Position numbers and translations under genes: made by a program
Origin: Bacillota bacterium
GTDB lineage: Bacteria > Bacillota > UBA4882 > UBA8346
Reading direction: 5' to 3'
DNA: 64,000 nucleotides
Assembly: GCA_023394955.1 (NCBI GenBank)
Contig: JAEWZY010000004.1
Span: 186,001-250,000, forward strand
Notes under the pieces: model-generated
What the model was told of the DNA's origin: nothing
The model's input: the letters and a program-made list of their open reading frames with translations, nothing else
The model's database searches: none
Shown: piece after piece, positions 15,868-24,564 of the stretch
Numbering within the stretch: the first letter of the stretch is position 1
How the letters are laid out: every line of letters begins with the position of its first letter

Positions 15868-16146
15868 AAATATAGTAATTCATTGCGGAAAATTGGGTTC
15901 GACGCTTCATTTTATTGTTATGTTCGAGCTCCAAAAGGCTCAAGAGGGGGAGAGTCATTTAAAAATGCCGAGGATGCCGCTTCATATTTGGTTAAAGAAG
16001 CGCTTATTTCAACCGTGCCTTGGGATGATGCCGGGCCGTATTTGAGGCTGGCGGTGACTTTTGGAGCAAGAAATTGGGAAGAAGAGCGGGAAGTAATTGC
16101 AGAAATGGAGCGAAGATTTCTGCAATTGGGACTATGGTTTGATTAA
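15868..16146 (+). pseudogene. C-terminal fragment of an LL-diaminopimelate aminotransferase-like gene
   Basis: Immediately after the dapF stop, in the same reading frame, about 92 codons remain open to TGA/TAA at 16146. They read like the end of a class I/II aminotransferase of the DapL group: IGFDASFYCYVRAPKG, then ALISTVPWDDAGPYLRLAV, where this family has a loop LISTVPWDDAG before the substrate-binding Arg. The first 300 or so residues, including the PLP lysine, are missing. The best start-like codon is TTG 15883 without a ribosome binding site. I read it as the remnant of a deleted dapL-like gene that once followed dapF. Confidence 0.6.
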
Positions 16147-16164
16147 GAGGGGCGTTATTGGTTT

Positions 16165-16545
16165 TTATAATAACAACTTTTCGATATACCGGACATCCTC
16201 AATATTTTTAAAGTCGCTATCTTGAGTCCATAATAGCGCATTATAAGCCCTGGCAGTCGCTAAAATAATGCTGTCGGCCATTGGAAGGCCATGTTCCAAT
16301 GAAAGCTTGGCAGCGTTTAAAGTCAAGGTGGTATCAAGTTCAATTAACTTACCTTGAGTCATTATGGCGATGGCTTGTAGAGCATCTCCCTCATTTCGTT
16401 GCTGATAAATACGTTTAAAGACTTCATAAAGGCAGATTGAAGGAATGATTAAACTCGAAATATCTTCAATGGACGGCGCAAAAAAGTCAGCATTAGATCC
16501 ATCTGCGAAATATTCCAGCCAGCCGCAAGAATCAACAATATTCAT
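16165..16545 (-). CDS. vapC: PIN-domain ribonuclease toxin (VapC family)
   Basis: 126-residue PIN-domain protein, minus strand. The acidic Mg2+ site is visible: Asp5 in NIVDSCGW, Glu41 in CLYEVFK, Asp91 in PMADSIILA and Asp109/Asp111 in TQDSDF. VapC toxins cut RNA, often initiator tRNA or rRNA loops, when freed from their antitoxin. The gene overlaps the upstream antitoxin gene by four bases. It lies convergent to the dapF fragment. Target unknown. Confidence 0.9.
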   Translation of the reverse strand: MNIVDSCGWLEYFADGSNADFFAPSIEDISSLIIPSICLYEVFKRIYQQRNEGDALQAIAIMTQGKLIELDTTLTLNAAKLSLEHGLPMADSIILATARAYNALLWTQDSDFKNIEDVRYIEKLLL

Positions 16546-16748
16546 AACCGATCCGGCTCCCGTATGACAGTAGTGTCAATTCCTTTCAGAAAACCGCGGG
16601 ACTCAGAAACCGGTTTAAGAGGGATCAGCTCAACGCGATTTTCGTAAAGAATCATTTTTACTTTTTGTCCAGGCTGTACTCCGAGTTTTTCCCGCACACT
16701 CTGGGGGATCACTACTTGAAATTTAGGGGAAATCGTAACTGTATCCAT
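16542..16748 (-). CDS. vapB: AbrB/MazE-type antitoxin (VapB family)
   Basis: 68-residue swapped-hairpin DNA-binding antitoxin: TISPKFQVVIPQSVREKLGV then PGQKVKMILYENRVELIPL is the SpoVT/AbrB domain (residues about 4-48). The C-terminal tail (RGFLKGIDTTVIREPDRL) is the part that usually fills the toxin active site. It starts at ATG 16748 behind a GAGGAACTC-type site and overlaps vapC by four bases. The pair is expected to repress its own promoter. Confidence 0.9.
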   Translation of the reverse strand: MDTVTISPKFQVVIPQSVREKLGVQPGQKVKMILYENRVELIPLKPVSESRGFLKGIDTTVIREPDRL

Positions 16749-16864
16749 CAGAGTTCCTCCATCGATCGGATTTTCGTTTTACGCAATTATATTTTATCAT
16801 ATCAATTTTATTCTGACAATTTGTATATTCAGCCATAAACGATTTGGTTATAATCTAACCCTAC

Positions 16865-16893
16865 TTGACGTATTGTTGGAAATTGGCTAAAAT
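16865..16893 (+). promoter_or_regulatory. Promoter of the ZTP riboswitch-pfl transcript
   Basis: TTGACG (16865-16870), 17 bases, TAAAAT (16888-16893). Transcription would start near 16900, about 17 bases before the riboswitch P1 stem. Confidence 0.75.
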
Positions 16894-16916
16894 TCTTCTT
16901 AGAAGATTAAAAAACA

Positions 16917-17017
16917 CCTTCATACGACTGGCGGAAAAGTGGGCCAAACCACAAGGGAGTATTGAAGGTAATCATTGCCGACCGCCTGGGCAGACTAATG
17001 CTCAGGTGGTCTTTTTT
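16917..17017 (+). ncRNA. ZTP (pfl-motif) riboswitch with overlapping terminator
   Basis: The RNA has the family's landmarks in order: P1 made by CCTTCA (16917-16922) and TGAAGG (16963-16968); inside it the conserved CGACTGGCG, then GTGGG-CCAAA-CCAC and AGGGAG; and after a short linker the 3' block CCGCCTGGGCA (16982-16992). That block is also the 5' arm of a terminator: GACCGCCTGGGCA / TGCTCAGGTGGTC (16980-17011) followed by six T. ZTP or ZMP, signs of low 10-formyl-tetrahydrofolate, stabilises the aptamer and prevents the terminator. It thus turns on pyruvate formate-lyase, a formate producer, when one-carbon units run short. Recognition is by motif and structure reading, not by a covariance search. 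Confidence 0.9.
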
Positions 17018-17061
17018 ATTTAGTTATCAGTGAACCGTAAACAAGGAATAGTGTAAAAACA

Positions 17062-17148
17062 ATGAACGAAAATAAAAACTTGATTACTTTGGCTGAACAA
17101 GAATTAATCAGTAAAGTTGATAACTGGTCGCTGATCACTGCTAATTAA
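17062..17148 (+). CDS. Possible 28-residue ORF between riboswitch and pfl
   Basis: ATG 17062 to TAA 17146-17148 encodes MNENKNLITLAEQELISKVD then NWSLITAN. Its stop lies just before the AGGGGG site of the pfl gene. The own ribosome binding site is weak (AAGGA about 15 bases upstream). It might be a small protein, a translated leader or chance; no homologue is known to me. Confidence 0.3.
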   Translation: MNENKNLITLAEQELISKVDNWSLITAN

Positions 17149-17160
17149 GGGGGAATTGTA

Positions 17161-19380
17161 ATGGATCCATGGCGCGGTTTTAGAGGGGTAGTATGGCGTG
17201 ACCGGATTGATGTCACTGATTTTGTCAGGGGAAACTATCAACCGTTTAATGGAACAGCGAATTTTTTGTCCGGGGCTACGGAACGCACTAGAAAAGTATG
17301 GGGCGAGTGTTTGGATTTGTTAAAAAAGGAACGGGAGGCTGGTGGGGTTCTGGAGGTCGATACTAAGAGAGTCGCTGGGATTACCGCCTGGAAACCGGGT
17401 TATATCGACCGGGAAAATGAAGTTATTGTCGGGCTGCAGACGGATAAACCTTTGAAAAGATTAGTCAATCCATGGGGCGGGTGGCGGATGGTCGAGGCCG
17501 CCTGTAAAGCCCGTGGAGTGGAGCCGGACCCGATTATGAAAAAGATTTTTACCCGTTATCGCCGGACTCAAAATGAGGCGATTTTTAGGATCTATACGCC
17601 GGCGATGCGCCAAGCCCGAAAACTTGGTATCATTACCGGACTACCGGATGCCTATGGCCGAGGGAGATTAATCGGGGATTATCGCCGGGTACCCCTTTAC
17701 GGATGCGCTTTTTTAATGGAAGAGAAGCAAAAAGAATTGTATGCTATGGACAATATCGATGATACCACTATCCACTTACGGGAGGATATCGCCGATCAAG
17801 TCCGGGCTTTGGAACGAATGATTGAACTGGGCCAAGCCTACGGATGCGACATCTCCCGTCCGGCTGTCAACGCCCGGGAAGCGGTACAGTGGTTCTATAT
17901 GGCTTATCTTTGCGCCGTTAAAGAACAGAATGGCGCGGCCATGTCCTTGGGCCACAATAGCCCTTTTTTCGATATCTATATTGAACGGGACTTGGCGGAG
18001 GCTATCATCACCGAGGCTGAGGCCCAAGAATTAATTGACCAGCTTACCATCAAACTTCGTTTGGTCAGGCATCTCCGGACCCCGGAATATGATGAACTGT
18101 TTGCCGGAGATCCGACCTGGATTACCGAATCTTTAGGAGGCATGGCTGAAGACGGACGGCCACTGGTGACCAAGACTGATTACCGCTGGTTGCAAACTTT
18201 ACGCAATCTAGGCGCAGCTCCGGAGCCTAACCTGACTGTACTCTGGAGTCCGCGTTTGCCGGATAATTTTCGTGAGTTTGCCATGGAGCTGGCGATTGAA
18301 ACTTCAACGCTCCAATTTGAAAATGATGAGCTGATGCGGCCGATCTTCGGGGATGATTATGCCATTTCCTGCTGTGTTTCCGCGACCCGTCTTGGCAAGG
18401 ATATGCAGTTTTTCGGGGCCCGGGTCAATTTGGCTAAAGCGCTGCTTTTAGCGATTAACGGCGGCCGGGATGAAAAGACTGGCGATCAAGTCTTGGAACT
18501 TCCGGCCCTTGAAGGTGAATATTTGGAGTGGGAGAAAGTTTGGGCCAATTTTGAAAAAGTTCTCACCTGGCTCTCTATTCTTTACAGCCGGACGATGAAC
18601 TGTATCCATTACATGCACGACAAATATAATTATGAACGAGTCCAAATGGCTTTGCTTGATTCTAATCCCCACCGGCATATGGCCTTCGGAGTTGCCGGGC
18701 TTTCGGTGGTGGCTGATTCATTAAGCGCGATCCGGTATGCCAAGGTTAAAGCCCTCCGTGACGAACACGGGATGGCGAAAGATTTTGAAATTGATGGAGA
18801 ATCTCCTTATTACGGTAATGATGATGACCGTGTCGATGGCTTGGCCGTCCGGGTACTCCGTTATTTTTACAGTTCTTTATCGAAACAGCCTATTTACCGT
18901 AACGCGGCGCCGACCCTTTCGGTACTAACGATCACTTCCAATGTGGTTTATGGGAAAAAGACCGGGTCTACTCCCGATGGGCGTAAGGCGGGAAAAGCTT
19001 TTGCGCCTGGGGCCAACCCCATGCATGGCAGGGAAAATAATGGAGTAATTGCCGCCATGCGTTCCGTGGCAAAGTTGCCCTATGATATTTGCCGGGACGG
19101 AATATCTTACACTTTTTCAATTACCCCGCGGGCTTTAGGACAGGAAAAGGAGGATCAAATTAAAAACTTAACCCGGTTAGTGGATGGTTATTTCAACGCC
19201 CACGGCCACCATATTAATATCAATGTTTATAGCAGGGAAACACTGGTTGATGCTATGGACCGTCCCGAGCTTTACCCAAACTTGACGATCCGGGTCTCCG
19301 GGTATGCGGTCAATTTTACCAAGCTTAACCGGGAACAACAGTTGGAAGTAATTGAGCGGACGATTCATGATCGGATGTAG
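17161..19380 (+). CDS. pflB: Pyruvate formate-lyase (formate C-acetyltransferase)
   Basis: Cytoplasmic glycyl radical enzyme that splits pyruvate with CoA into acetyl-CoA and formate in anaerobic metabolism. 739 residues, close to the usual 750. The two adjacent catalytic cysteines Cys404-Cys405 are in AISCCVSA, followed by the typical MQFFGAR-NLAKALL block, and the radical glycine is Gly714 in RVSGYAVNF. The adjacent Cys pair separates true PFL from diol dehydratases and other glycyl radical enzymes. In most PFLs the motif is GYAVRF; here Asn replaces Arg. AGGGGGA precedes ATG 17161. It is controlled by the ZTP riboswitch and followed 8 bases later by its activase. Confidence 0.95.
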   Translation: MDPWRGFRGVVWRDRIDVTDFVRGNYQPFNGTANFLSGATERTRKVWGECLDLLKKEREAGGVLEVDTKRVAGITAWKPGYIDRENEVIVGLQTDKPLKRLVNPWGGWRMVEAACKARGVEPDPIMKKIFTRYRRTQNEAIFRIYTPAMRQARKLGIITGLPDAYGRGRLIGDYRRVPLYGCAFLMEEKQKELYAMDNIDDTTIHLREDIADQVRALERMIELGQAYGCDISRPAVNAREAVQWFYMAYLCAVKEQNGAAMSLGHNSPFFDIYIERDLAEAIITEAEAQELIDQLTIKLRLVRHLRTPEYDELFAGDPTWITESLGGMAEDGRPLVTKTDYRWLQTLRNLGAAPEPNLTVLWSPRLPDNFREFAMELAIETSTLQFENDELMRPIFGDDYAISCCVSATRLGKDMQFFGARVNLAKALLLAINGGRDEKTGDQVLELPALEGEYLEWEKVWANFEKVLTWLSILYSRTMNCIHYMHDKYNYERVQMALLDSNPHRHMAFGVAGLSVVADSLSAIRYAKVKALRDEHGMAKDFEIDGESPYYGNDDDRVDGLAVRVLRYFYSSLSKQPIYRNAAPTLSVLTITSNVVYGKKTGSTPDGRKAGKAFAPGANPMHGRENNGVIAAMRSVAKLPYDICRDGISYTFSITPRALGQEKEDQIKNLTRLVDGYFNAHGHHININVYSRETLVDAMDRPELYPNLTIRVSGYAVNFTKLNREQQLEVIERTIHDRM

Positions 19381-19388
19381 GAGGATAA

Positions 19389-20111
19389 ATGGGCCGAATT
19401 CAATCAATTCACAGTTTTAGCACGGTTGATGGTCCGGGGACGCGAAGCGTGGTTTTTTTTCAAGGATGTCCTGTGGGATGCGTCTTTTGTCAAAACCCCG
19501 ATTCCTGGGACCCCTTAGCTGGTGAGGATATTACGGTAGAGGCGTTAATCAAACGGCTGGAGCGGTATCGCTCATTTTTGGCAGAGCCGGGCCTGACCAT
19601 CAGCGGCGGGGAACCCTTGATGCAACCGGATTTTGCTCTGGAACTAATCAGGAAAGCCAAAGAAAACGGCTGGCACGTGGCTTTGGATACTTCCGGATGC
19701 GGGGCGGCGGAGTCCTTTGTTGCGCTGTCCGGAGCAGCTGATTTAATAATGTTCTCCATTAAACACCCCCTTCACCCGAAACTGGTGATGAGCTATGATT
19801 TTAATAAGGTTTTAGAAAATTGGCGCCGGCTGTCCCGGATACCGGTACCGGTGTGGTTACGTTATGTATTGATCTCCGGTTGGACCGATGAACCGGAGGC
19901 TTTGGAGGCTCTCGGCCAATTGGCTAAGGGAAACCCGAATCTGGAACGGGTGGAGATTTTACCCTATAATAGCTTGGGGGAGAATAAATGGACCAAGTTG
20001 GGCTGGGACAGTCCGATCCTGTCCGGAGGGAAACCGGGAGTCACCGAGGAACAGATTAGATTAGCTGAGGAATTGGTAGGGTGGAGGAAAGAACGAAAAA
20101 GCGGCGTTTGA
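19389..20111 (+). CDS. pflA: Pyruvate formate-lyase activating enzyme
   Basis: Radical SAM enzyme that installs the glycyl radical on PFL using S-adenosylmethionine and a 4Fe-4S cluster. 240 residues. The cluster motif is CPVGCVFC (residues about 30-37, CxxxCxxC), with the SAM-binding SGGEPL motif at about 75. ATG 19389 follows a GGAGGATAA site that overlaps the pfl stop codon, so the two are translationally close. Unlike the glycerol dehydratase activases there is no inserted ferredoxin domain, in keeping with a PFL partner. Confidence 0.94.
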   Translation: MGRIQSIHSFSTVDGPGTRSVVFFQGCPVGCVFCQNPDSWDPLAGEDITVEALIKRLERYRSFLAEPGLTISGGEPLMQPDFALELIRKAKENGWHVALDTSGCGAAESFVALSGAADLIMFSIKHPLHPKLVMSYDFNKVLENWRRLSRIPVPVWLRYVLISGWTDEPEALEALGQLAKGNPNLERVEILPYNSLGENKWTKLGWDSPILSGGKPGVTEEQIRLAEELVGWRKERKSGV

Positions 20112-20126
20112 AGCGTCGTTTTTTTA
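20096..20126 (+). terminator. Terminator after pflA
   Basis: CGGCG / CGTCG arms flanked by A and T tracts, ending in seven T; overlaps the last codons of pflA. Confidence 0.6.
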
Positions 20127-20430
20127 ATTCTTCAAATTAGATTGGGAAAAGTTCTGTAAAGTTTAAACAGTAGATAGGTAATTTAAGAAGTAGGGAGAAT
20201 TCATTATGAAAATATTATTCTAATCAAGAACCACGTTCTGATGCGGAGTTTGCGGGGCGGGCAGTGGAATACAAGCAATGCCCCACCATATCGGTTCACC
20301 AATCAGTTTATTGAAATACCATGGTTTTATGGCGAATCCGAGATGACTGGGTCGGCAGACAGTATGGATCAATAAAAAAATTACACGATTTTCCAAACAG
20401 ATCGAATGAACTTATTTCATTGAGGCGGAA
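20127..20430. other. Spacer, no gene recognised
   Basis: About 300 bases between pflA and the histidine kinase gene. All frames are broken. Some stretches (20225-20390) read like decayed coding sequence but I cannot name a source. GAGGCGG at 20422 is the ribosome binding site of the next gene. Confidence 0.4.
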
Positions 20431-22197
20431 TTGCTGAACATGCACAAGTGGTTTAGTCGGTTAAGAAACTTTTATCGCAACCGTAAAATCAAACAAAAGT
20501 TATTCGCGATCCATTTTTTGATCGTCTTAATCGTGTGCTCCGTTAGTTTGGCCGCATTACAAGTGGGTTTAAAGATTTATGATAATCTGTTATACCGGGA
20601 GTCGGCCCAAGTTTTAAACATCTCTACCATTAGTATTGAGAATGAAATCAAGAAAGTGGAATCGTTTTCTTACTATATCCTATCCAATCCAGTTATTCAA
20701 AGAGACTTGGAACGAATCAAGAAGGCGGATCTCTCCCGGTATGAACGTTCCTTGGTTGAGAAACAATTGGTCCAACTTTTATGGGAGCTTAGGTTCGAAA
20801 AAAACATCTTGTCAGTCAACTTAATTGACGCCGGCGGTAATCAGTTTTCGGGTGGAAGTCAGATCCCCGAATTCAAAGTCAATCAAATTATTCCTAAAGC
20901 TGTTGCCGGTCAAGGCGTGATGGTTATTGGCGAACGTTATACGGGAGATTCCTCCTTGATTTGCGCGCGTCAGATCAGGGCTATTCGAGACTTGAGCCTG
21001 GAATCCCTTGGAACCCTGTTAATCCAGGTTGATATTAATCAGCTGGTTGAGCAATACATTAGTGGAAGGGAGAACTACGACGTCAACCTGTTGGTTCTCT
21101 CCGGGGAAAAGCCCGTTTATTTTCGGGACGAGTTTTTCAAACAAGTTGGGAGCGGGCTTCAATTTAAAGGCGATAACGGTTACTTTCTCAAAAGGGTGGC
21201 AGGCCGTAATCTATTTGTAGCATTTAATAAATCGGCATTTACCGGTTGGACTTATATCAATATTATCCCCTACAGCGACATTTTTCATAAGATTATCCTG
21301 TTGCGCAGCATTATGCTGTTAATCTTCGGATTGCTCTTTGTCTCCACCGTTTATTTAAGTATGAGACTAGCTCGGAGTTTAACCAGGCCCATTGAGGATT
21401 TGACTATAAAGATAAAACAGGCGGAAAACGGCGAGTTTGAAATGGTTGATGATGAGGAAGGGGTCTGGCAAAGAACAGATGAGATTGGGGTTTTACAAAA
21501 GGATTTTACCATGATGATTCAAAAAATCGATACCCTCATTAAAGAAGATTATACGAAACAAATTTTGATAAAGGATGCCCAGTTAAAAGCGTTACAGGCT
21601 CAGATAAATCCACATTTTCTCTATAATACCTTGGACTCTATCAATTGGCTGGCTAAGATCAGTGGGCAGCAGGATATCTCCGTTATGGTCGAATCTCTGG
21701 GCAATCTGTTGCGGAGTGCGATTAACGGCAAAGAACCCATTATTACCCTTGCGGAGGAGGTCCAACTTTTAAAAGATTATCTTACTATTCAAAAAATGCG
21801 TTTTGGGGAGCGGCTCCGGTATCAATTGGACTTTGACCGGGAATGGCTGGGGTTGAAGGTGCCAAAATTGACCCTTCAACCGATTGTTGAAAATTCGATT
21901 AACTACGGTCTGGAAAATACTCTCGCCGAATGCCGGATCACGGTTGAGGCGGTCTCCGATGCTGATTGCCTAAAGATTACGGTCACCGATAATGGGCCGG
22001 GGATCCCGGAAGAGATCCTTAAAAAATTAACCCAAGGAGAAATTAAGGCGAAAGGTTCGGGGATGGGGCTGCAAAATATCGATCACCGGATTAAACTTAT
22101 CTTCGGGGAAGAGTTCGGACTAAGCATTACCAGTGAATTAGGAAAAGGGACCACCGTACTGATGCGGATCCCGAAAGGCGGCGAGAAAGGTGTATAA
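20431..22197 (+). CDS. Sensor histidine kinase, YesM type
   Basis: 588-residue membrane kinase of the LytS/YesM class. Parts: a cytoplasmic basic start, membrane span about 28-50, an extracellular sensor region about 51-285, a second span about 288-310, HAMP domain about 312-365, the His_kinase domain with LQAQINPHFLYNTLD (phospho-acceptor His395), and a HATPase domain with ENSINYGLEN and DNGPGIPEE. YesM/YesN pairs in Firmicutes control uptake of plant polysaccharide pieces. Start: TTG 20431 is 5 bases after GAGG; ATG 20440 would be too far. It overlaps the regulator gene by 8 bases. Confidence 0.9.
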   Translation: MLNMHKWFSRLRNFYRNRKIKQKLFAIHFLIVLIVCSVSLAALQVGLKIYDNLLYRESAQVLNISTISIENEIKKVESFSYYILSNPVIQRDLERIKKADLSRYERSLVEKQLVQLLWELRFEKNILSVNLIDAGGNQFSGGSQIPEFKVNQIIPKAVAGQGVMVIGERYTGDSSLICARQIRAIRDLSLESLGTLLIQVDINQLVEQYISGRENYDVNLLVLSGEKPVYFRDEFFKQVGSGLQFKGDNGYFLKRVAGRNLFVAFNKSAFTGWTYINIIPYSDIFHKIILLRSIMLLIFGLLFVSTVYLSMRLARSLTRPIEDLTIKIKQAENGEFEMVDDEEGVWQRTDEIGVLQKDFTMMIQKIDTLIKEDYTKQILIKDAQLKALQAQINPHFLYNTLDSINWLAKISGQQDISVMVESLGNLLRSAINGKEPIITLAEEVQLLKDYLTIQKMRFGERLRYQLDFDREWLGLKVPKLTLQPIVENSINYGLENTLAECRITVEAVSDADCLKITVTDNGPGIPEEILKKLTQGEIKAKGSGMGLQNIDHRIKLIFGEEFGLSITSELGKGTTVLMRIPKGGEKGV

Positions 22198-22975
22198 GGT
22201 CTTGCTGGTGGATGATGAAAGGATTATCCGGGAAGGAATCGCTCAAATCATTAATTGGAGAAGCTGCGGTTTTTCATTGATCGGCGCCGCTCAGAATGGA
22301 GTTGAAGCCTTCGAAATCATTTGCCGGGAAAGGCCGGAGGTGGTGGTTACTGATCTGAAGATGCCGGTTTTAAGCGGTTTGGAATTAATTGCCAAAGTAA
22401 AACCGGAAATTCCGGAGACGGTCTTTATCATTTTATCAGGATACGGCGAGTTCGAGTTGGCCAGAGAAGCGATGCGTTACGGAGTTCGGCATTATCTGTT
22501 GAAACCTTGTAATGAATCTAAAATTAGCGAGATTCTAAATGAAATCAGAGAAGAACTATTGCAAAAGGAACAGAATGAACAATCTGATAAAGGGAGAAGC
22601 GGGCGAGCGGAAGCGATTAACCCGATCACTCATAATAAAGTCGTTAACAATATTATCAAATACATTCAGGACAATCTAAGCGATGAACAACTTTCATTAA
22701 AAGCCATCGCCGGACAGGTTTTTTATATGAATGAAAATTATCTCAGTAAGCTTTTTATTAAAGAAACCGGTGAAAAGTTTTCCCACTATTTAACAAGGCT
22801 TAGAATGGAAAAGGCCAAAGAATTGATTGAAAAATCCGATGACGACCGTATTTATGAAGTAGCTTTAAAGGTAGGGTTCGGTAATAATCCACAATATTTC
22901 AGCCAATTATTCAAAAGATACACCGGCTTGGCTCCAACGGAATATAAAAAGGAGACAGCCACAGCTAACTTGTGA
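22190..22975 (+). CDS. Response regulator, YesN/AraC type
   Basis: 261 residues from GTG 22190. Residues 1-120 are a receiver domain with the acidic pair DDE (8-10), phospho-acceptor Asp55 in VVVTDLKMP, and the conserved Lys near 105 in LLKPCN. After a charged linker, residues about 160-258 hold two AraC-type helix-turn-helix units (SLKAIAGQVFYMNENYLSKL and IYEVALKVGFGNNPQYFSQL). It is the partner of the kinase just upstream and the likely activator of the adjoining ABC importer and GH105 genes. Confidence 0.92.
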   Translation: MYKVLLVDDERIIREGIAQIINWRSCGFSLIGAAQNGVEAFEIICRERPEVVVTDLKMPVLSGLELIAKVKPEIPETVFIILSGYGEFELAREAMRYGVRHYLLKPCNESKISEILNEIREELLQKEQNEQSDKGRSGRAEAINPITHNKVVNNIIKYIQDNLSDEQLSLKAIAGQVFYMNENYLSKLFIKETGEKFSHYLTRLRMEKAKELIEKSDDDRIYEVALKVGFGNNPQYFSQLFKRYTGLAPTEYKKETATANL

Positions 22976-23191
22976 TCAATAACCCCCTTGAAACCAAAGA
23001 GATTACCCGCATTAATCAGTAAATCCAGTTTAATTACCAATGACTTCTAACTCACGGATTCTTTTTTTTGAGTATAAGTATCGTTTTTTTAAACAAAAAA
23101 GACGGTTTTTTCTATTCACAAATTTGTCATCAAAATTTAACATTAAGAGTAGTATCCCTTAAGGTTTTAATTTTGTAAAGGAGTTGGAAAA

Positions 23192-24478
23192 ATGAAAAAG
23201 ATTATTCCGGTTTTTCTTGCAGTAATGGTTGTCTTTTCACTGACAGCGGTTACCGCCGCAGCCCCTGCTAAAGTGGTCCTAAGGCTTGCTTGGTGGGGCA
23301 ACCCCACCCGGGACGCCCGTACCCTCAAAGCGGTCGAAATGTATATGGCTAAGAATCCCCAGGTGACCATTGAAACCGAGACTACCGGTTGGGCCGGCTA
23401 TTGGGATAAGCTGGCTACTCAGGCGGCGGCCAATAATCTCCCGGACATCATCCAGCATGATTATGCTTATATTTCGCAATATGCCCAAAAGGACCTTTTG
23501 TTGGCTCTGGATTCCTATGTAACCTCCAATCAGATCAATCTGAAAGAAGTAGATGATAATTTCATCTCCGGCGGCAGGGTTGACGGCAAATTATATGGAA
23601 TTAACCTTGGGACCAATGCCTGGTGTATTATCTACGATCCCGCGGTCTTGAAAAAAGCGGGCGTATCCGCTCCTGAAGCCAACTGGACCTGGGTTGATTT
23701 TGAAAAGATCGCTACCCAGATCTATCAAAAGACCGGCGCAAAAACTATGCCCCTTTCCAATGTTGACCCTAAAGTGATGTTCGACAATATGCTCCGTCAG
23801 ACCGGCGCGGCCTTCTTTGACAAGTCCGGCGCTTCGCTGGGCTTTACCGATGAACAATTATTAATCGAGTTTTATGAAATCCAATTGCGCCTCTTAAAAG
23901 CCGGCGTTCTGATTAAGCCGGATACCGCCTTTGTAAGCAAGACTATTCCCGAAGGCGAATTCGCTAAAGGACAATCCTGGGTGGATTTTGTCTGGAGCAA
24001 CCAGGTAGTGGCGTTTGCCGACGCCGCCAAACGCCCCATCGGGATCGCAATTAGCCCGAAGATCGCCGGCTCAAAGCGGCCGGGGACATTCTTAAAACCT
24101 TCGATGTTTTTCTCGATCGCTAAATCATCGGCTAACAAAGATGAAGCCGCCAAATTCGTTAATTATTTTATTAACGATATCGAGGCCAATAAGGCGCTTC
24201 TGGCCGAAAGGGGAGTTCCGATTGTCCCGGCGGTGCGCGATGCGCTTAAGAAATTGGTCGATCCGGTCAATAAGCAAGTGTTTGAATACATCGATCTGGT
24301 CGGTAATAATAACGCCAGTCCGATTGATCCGGCCGATCCTCCGGGAGCGGGCGAAGTGTTGAAAACCTTCCTCACCGTTGACCAGGAAGTATTATACGGA
24401 GCGATTTCCGCTAAGAGCGGCGCCGCCAAATTCATTAAACAAGCCAACGAAATCTTAGCCAGGAATAAAGCCCAATAG
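23192..24478 (+). CDS. ABC sugar transporter, extracellular binding protein
   Basis: 428-residue family 1 (MalE-like) solute-binding protein. The signal peptide runs to about residue 25 (cut near TAAAP) and lacks a lipobox Cys, unusual for a Gram-positive binding protein, so it may be held by an uncleaved anchor or be free. The mature part begins with VVLRLAWWGNPTRD, the typical first strand, and contains the PDIIQHD and GKLYGIN motifs of sugar binders. AAAGGAG precedes ATG 23192. Two permease genes follow. Ligand probably an oligosaccharide from pectin, by context only. Confidence 0.9.
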   Translation: MKKIIPVFLAVMVVFSLTAVTAAAPAKVVLRLAWWGNPTRDARTLKAVEMYMAKNPQVTIETETTGWAGYWDKLATQAAANNLPDIIQHDYAYISQYAQKDLLLALDSYVTSNQINLKEVDDNFISGGRVDGKLYGINLGTNAWCIIYDPAVLKKAGVSAPEANWTWVDFEKIATQIYQKTGAKTMPLSNVDPKVMFDNMLRQTGAAFFDKSGASLGFTDEQLLIEFYEIQLRLLKAGVLIKPDTAFVSKTIPEGEFAKGQSWVDFVWSNQVVAFADAAKRPIGIAISPKIAGSKRPGTFLKPSMFFSIAKSSANKDEAAKFVNYFINDIEANKALLAERGVPIVPAVRDALKKLVDPVNKQVFEYIDLVGNNNASPIDPADPPGAGEVLKTFLTVDQEVLYGAISAKSGAAKFIKQANEILARNKAQ

Positions 24479-24564
24479 TTAGCTTGGATGAGTTAAAAAG
24501 CCGGCCGTTAGAACTAAGGAAGCAGCTTCTAATGGCTGGCCTTATTAATAGAGGAGGAGACACC

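Noticed and set aside
16749..17020. Leader peptide or T-box attenuator before pfl
   Set aside because: The sequence fits the ZTP riboswitch with its own terminator better in every conserved block.
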